Assembly (NCBI GenBank): GCA_947589005.1
Contig: CANPZO010000021.1
Location: 1-47,051, forward strand
DNA: 47,051 nt
DNA from: an uncultured Clostridia bacterium
Lineage (GTDB): Bacteria; Bacillota; Clostridia; UMGS1883
Direction of reading: 5' to 3'
Under the pieces are notes generated by a model. That model had not been told where the DNA came from, did no database searches, and saw nothing but the letters and a program-made list of their open reading frames with translations. How positions within the stretch are numbered: the stretch's first letter is position 1; each line of letters begins with the position of its first letter. Made by a program: the position numbers and the translations under genes. This document shows, piece by piece, positions 45,310 to 47,051 of this stretch.

Positions 45310-45338
45310 TGGACAAATTTTTCAATCCTTGCTATAAT
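45310..45338 (+). promoter_or_regulatory. Promoter of the AraC gene
   Basis: TGGACA (45310-45315), 17-bp spacer, exact TATAAT (45333-45338). The transcript would start about 15 nt before the start codon. Confidence 0.7.
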
Positions 45339-45360
45339 AAAATAAATGGAGGGCTTTAAA

Positions 45361-46632
45361 ATGATTTATTCTATTGATTACTATTCTCACGGCCAGTGTG
45401 CCCCCGATTGGAAATTAGACGATAAAGCCATACCCTGGTACAATATCACATTTGTTCTTGGCGGTGAAGCCACGTATATCATAAACGGCGAGGAAATTCA
45501 CTGTTTTACCGGCGACTGCCTTTTCATGTATCCCGGCACCAGGCGCATCGCTTGGACAAATCCGGAAAATCCGCTTGTTGAAGCCAGTTTCAACATTGCG
45601 GACATTCCATGGGCTATAAATCTGCCCAACAAAATACGCTTTAAAAACAACTCGCACATAAATTTCTATATCAGAGAGTTTGACATAGCCTATCAGAACG
45701 AGCCGAAAAACAAGCTTCAGCTCTCCGCCATAATAACCCTGCTTCTCTGTGAACTGGATACCGCCAACCGAAGCACCAGCAAGAAAAATCCGCACATTGA
45801 TATGGCGGAGAAATACATTAAGACAAACATACGCAAGCCCATTTCCGCCGCCGACGTCGCTCAAGCCATACATCTGGACCCCAGCTATTTCGGGGCCCTG
45901 TTTAAGCGTTGCACCGGCGAGTCCGTCATGGGCTATATAAACCGCTACAAAATGATAACCGCGGCCTCAATCCTTTCCGACCCGAAGATTTCGGTAACAA
46001 AAGCGGCTGAAAAGGTCGGCTTTTCCGACATATATTATTTCAGCAAGGTATTCAAAAAAATCCACGGCATCTCGCCTATGGCATTTAAAAAGGGAGAATT
46101 TCCGAAAAAGAGCTACGAAAGCTATACTGTCAACCACGCGGATTCGGTAAGCCGCTTCACCCCGATTTCTTTCAAACCTCAGACCGGCACCGCAAGATTT
46201 TCCTTTAAATTGGTGGCCAACGAGCTGACTGACGGCGTTGTGGGATTTGTGGCCTCCGACGGCAGGCTTTGGAACTGGACGGACTTCAATATAGTTATAC
46301 AGATACAGCCCGACGGATTGTTTTGGGCAATCAACGGACTGACCTACAACGCTTGCAGCATGATTTCGTATGAGCCCAGTATTCCATATACGCTTGAGAT
46401 TTTTGCGAATATAGACAACGCGACTTATGACGCCTACGTGATAAAGGACGACAATATAAGAGAAAAGCTCGCTGACCATTACACCTTCCGAAGCACCGCG
46501 CCAAAGGCCAATGATTTAGGCAAATTATGCGTCCGCAGCGGCCACAACATGGCTCCCGGGGTATTTTATGTGGAGGATTTCCGTGTGCTTTCCGATGAGG
46601 CATCTGTCTCCGACGACGCTCCCGAGGCATAG
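45361..46632 (+). CDS. AraC family regulator with C-terminal beta-sandwich-like domain
   Basis: 423 residues, well above the usual 290. Residues 15-90 form a cupin-type sugar-sensing domain (FVLGGEATYIINGEEI, FMYPGTRR). Residues 145-247 hold the two helix-turn-helix units of AraC (AADVAQAIHLDPSYFGALFK; KAAEKVGFSDIYYFSKVFKK). Residues about 262-412 are extra: beta-rich, GVVGFVASDGRLWNW, YTLEIFANIDNATYDAYV, GVFYVEDFRV, similar in layout to the LamG-like module of the neighbouring secreted protein (residues 650-815). GGAGGG lies 8 nt before the ATG at 45361. Divergent from the giant gene, which it probably controls. No signal peptide, so it is cytoplasmic. Confidence 0.88.
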   Translation: MIYSIDYYSHGQCAPDWKLDDKAIPWYNITFVLGGEATYIINGEEIHCFTGDCLFMYPGTRRIAWTNPENPLVEASFNIADIPWAINLPNKIRFKNNSHINFYIREFDIAYQNEPKNKLQLSAIITLLLCELDTANRSTSKKNPHIDMAEKYIKTNIRKPISAADVAQAIHLDPSYFGALFKRCTGESVMGYINRYKMITAASILSDPKISVTKAAEKVGFSDIYYFSKVFKKIHGISPMAFKKGEFPKKSYESYTVNHADSVSRFTPISFKPQTGTARFSFKLVANELTDGVVGFVASDGRLWNWTDFNIVIQIQPDGLFWAINGLTYNACSMISYEPSIPYTLEIFANIDNATYDAYVIKDDNIREKLADHYTFRSTAPKANDLGKLCVRSGHNMAPGVFYVEDFRVLSDEASVSDDAPEA

Positions 46633-46662
46633 CTTTGCAAATGCGGCCACCCTGAGCGCACA

Positions 46663-46693
46663 CAAAAAGCCGACAGTCAAATGACTATCGGCT
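46663..46693 (-). terminator. Hairpin after the AraC gene, T-tract on the minus strand
   Basis: 12-position stem (46668-46679 with 46682-46693, one mismatch) and a 2-nt gap. The run of T lies on the minus-strand side, so it would best end a leftward transcript; on the plus strand it may still stabilise the AraC mRNA. Confidence 0.45.
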
Positions 46694-47021
46694 CAGACTG
46701 TCGATAAAGTCGATTTCTTTGCCGGATTTTGTAGGAAAGCGCATTGCGCTCCCGCTTACACAGATTTACGGTGATAAATATACGGTTTTGTAGATATATT
46801 TGATTGTAATATCATTTATCGTCGTCAACGTAAACGCCTGATTGCGGACGGCCAATGGCCGCCCTACAACCCTCCCCCGTGACACCACCGACCCCTGCGC
46901 AAAGCGGCGGTCATGGGGCCCCCGCAAGGCCGACAGGCTTTGTGGGGGAAAGGAGGAGCAGCCGAACGAGCCAAAGATAAGGTATAATATTTTTCGCAAA
47001 ATCAGAAAAGAGCAAAAAATA

Positions 47022-47050
47022 TAGACATGCTCACAAAACTCTGGTAGAAT
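47022..47050 (+). promoter_or_regulatory. Candidate promoter at the right window edge
   Basis: TAGACA (47022-47027), 17-bp spacer, TAGAAT (47045-47050). It would drive a plus-strand gene beyond the window. Confidence 0.5.
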
Positions 47051-47051
47051 G

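Larger units (their letters stand above)
46633..47051. other. Gene-free region with structured elements at the right edge
   Basis: No convincing gene. Contains a stem AGCCGACAGTCA/TGACTATCGGCT (46668-46693, one mismatch), a short palindrome CGGCCAATGGCCG near 46847, and a hairpin whose arms CCCCGCAAGGCC and GGCTTTGTGGGG (about 46920-46947) pair with G-U changes, as in a folded RNA. A promoter follows at the end of the window. Confidence 0.5.

Noticed and set aside
45107-45325. 73-codon N-terminal extension of the giant gene
   Set aside because: It runs through the promoter and palindrome region, and the start at 45106 has both a ribosome binding site and a signal peptide.

Overview
This window looks like a chromosomal segment from an anaerobic, probably gut-associated member of the Clostridia (Firmicutes/Bacillota). 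The evidence is the gene order obgE-yhbY-nadD-yqeK-rsfS-leuS and tig-clpP-clpX, strong AGGAGG-type ribosome binding sites, sigma-A type promoters (several are exact TTGACA-N17-TATAAT), rho-independent terminators, a DUF1540 cysteine-rich small protein, and PadR/HAAS and AraC regulators. GC content is moderate to high by eye. I could not assign a genus. No tRNA, rRNA, CRISPR array, insertion sequence or phage gene was seen.

Regions 1-540 and 46633-47051 hold no convincing gene but are rich in inverted repeats. From 498 to 5284 there are a sodium:neurotransmitter-symporter family transporter with a glycerophosphodiester phosphodiesterase (minus), a cyclophilin lipoprotein (plus), a DEDDh exonuclease and a small two-domain MerR/AbrB-like regulator (minus). 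From 5295 to 10846 (minus) lies a housekeeping run tig-clpP-clpX-[GH43]-queA; the glycosidase gene wedged between clpX and queA is unexpected. From 10938 to 19056 come a metallophosphoesterase, the DUF1540 protein (plus), thrC, and the ribosome/NAD/GTPase cluster leuS-rsfS-yqeK-nadD-yhbY-obgE (listed left to right; transcription runs the other way).

From 19174 to 27880 are a PflX-like radical SAM protein and comEC (plus), a PadR regulator with a HAAS-FtsW/RodA fusion protein, a GNAT acetyltransferase, a divergent member of the tryptophanase/tyrosine phenol-lyase family (all minus), and rarA (plus).

The right third (27852-46632) is an accessory glycan-associated locus. An AraC regulator (plus) faces a run of very large secreted proteins on the minus strand: a 2,719-residue modular protein (seven DNRLRE/CBM96-like modules alternating with eight MucBP-like modules, then a BNR-type beta-propeller and a LamG domain), a 1,069-residue secreted protein with carbohydrate-binding-like modules, a previously easy-to-miss 56-residue peptide, then a separate transcription unit of L-arabinose isomerase (araA) and a secreted LamG-metallophosphoesterase-PHP protein. 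The AraC protein itself carries an unusual C-terminal beta-sandwich-like domain resembling a module in the neighbouring secreted protein, and a perfect 20-bp palindrome sits over the -35 position of the giant gene. My working reading, which is inference, is a regulated system for binding and processing an arabinose-containing glycan. The window has no sugar transporter, araB or araD next to it.
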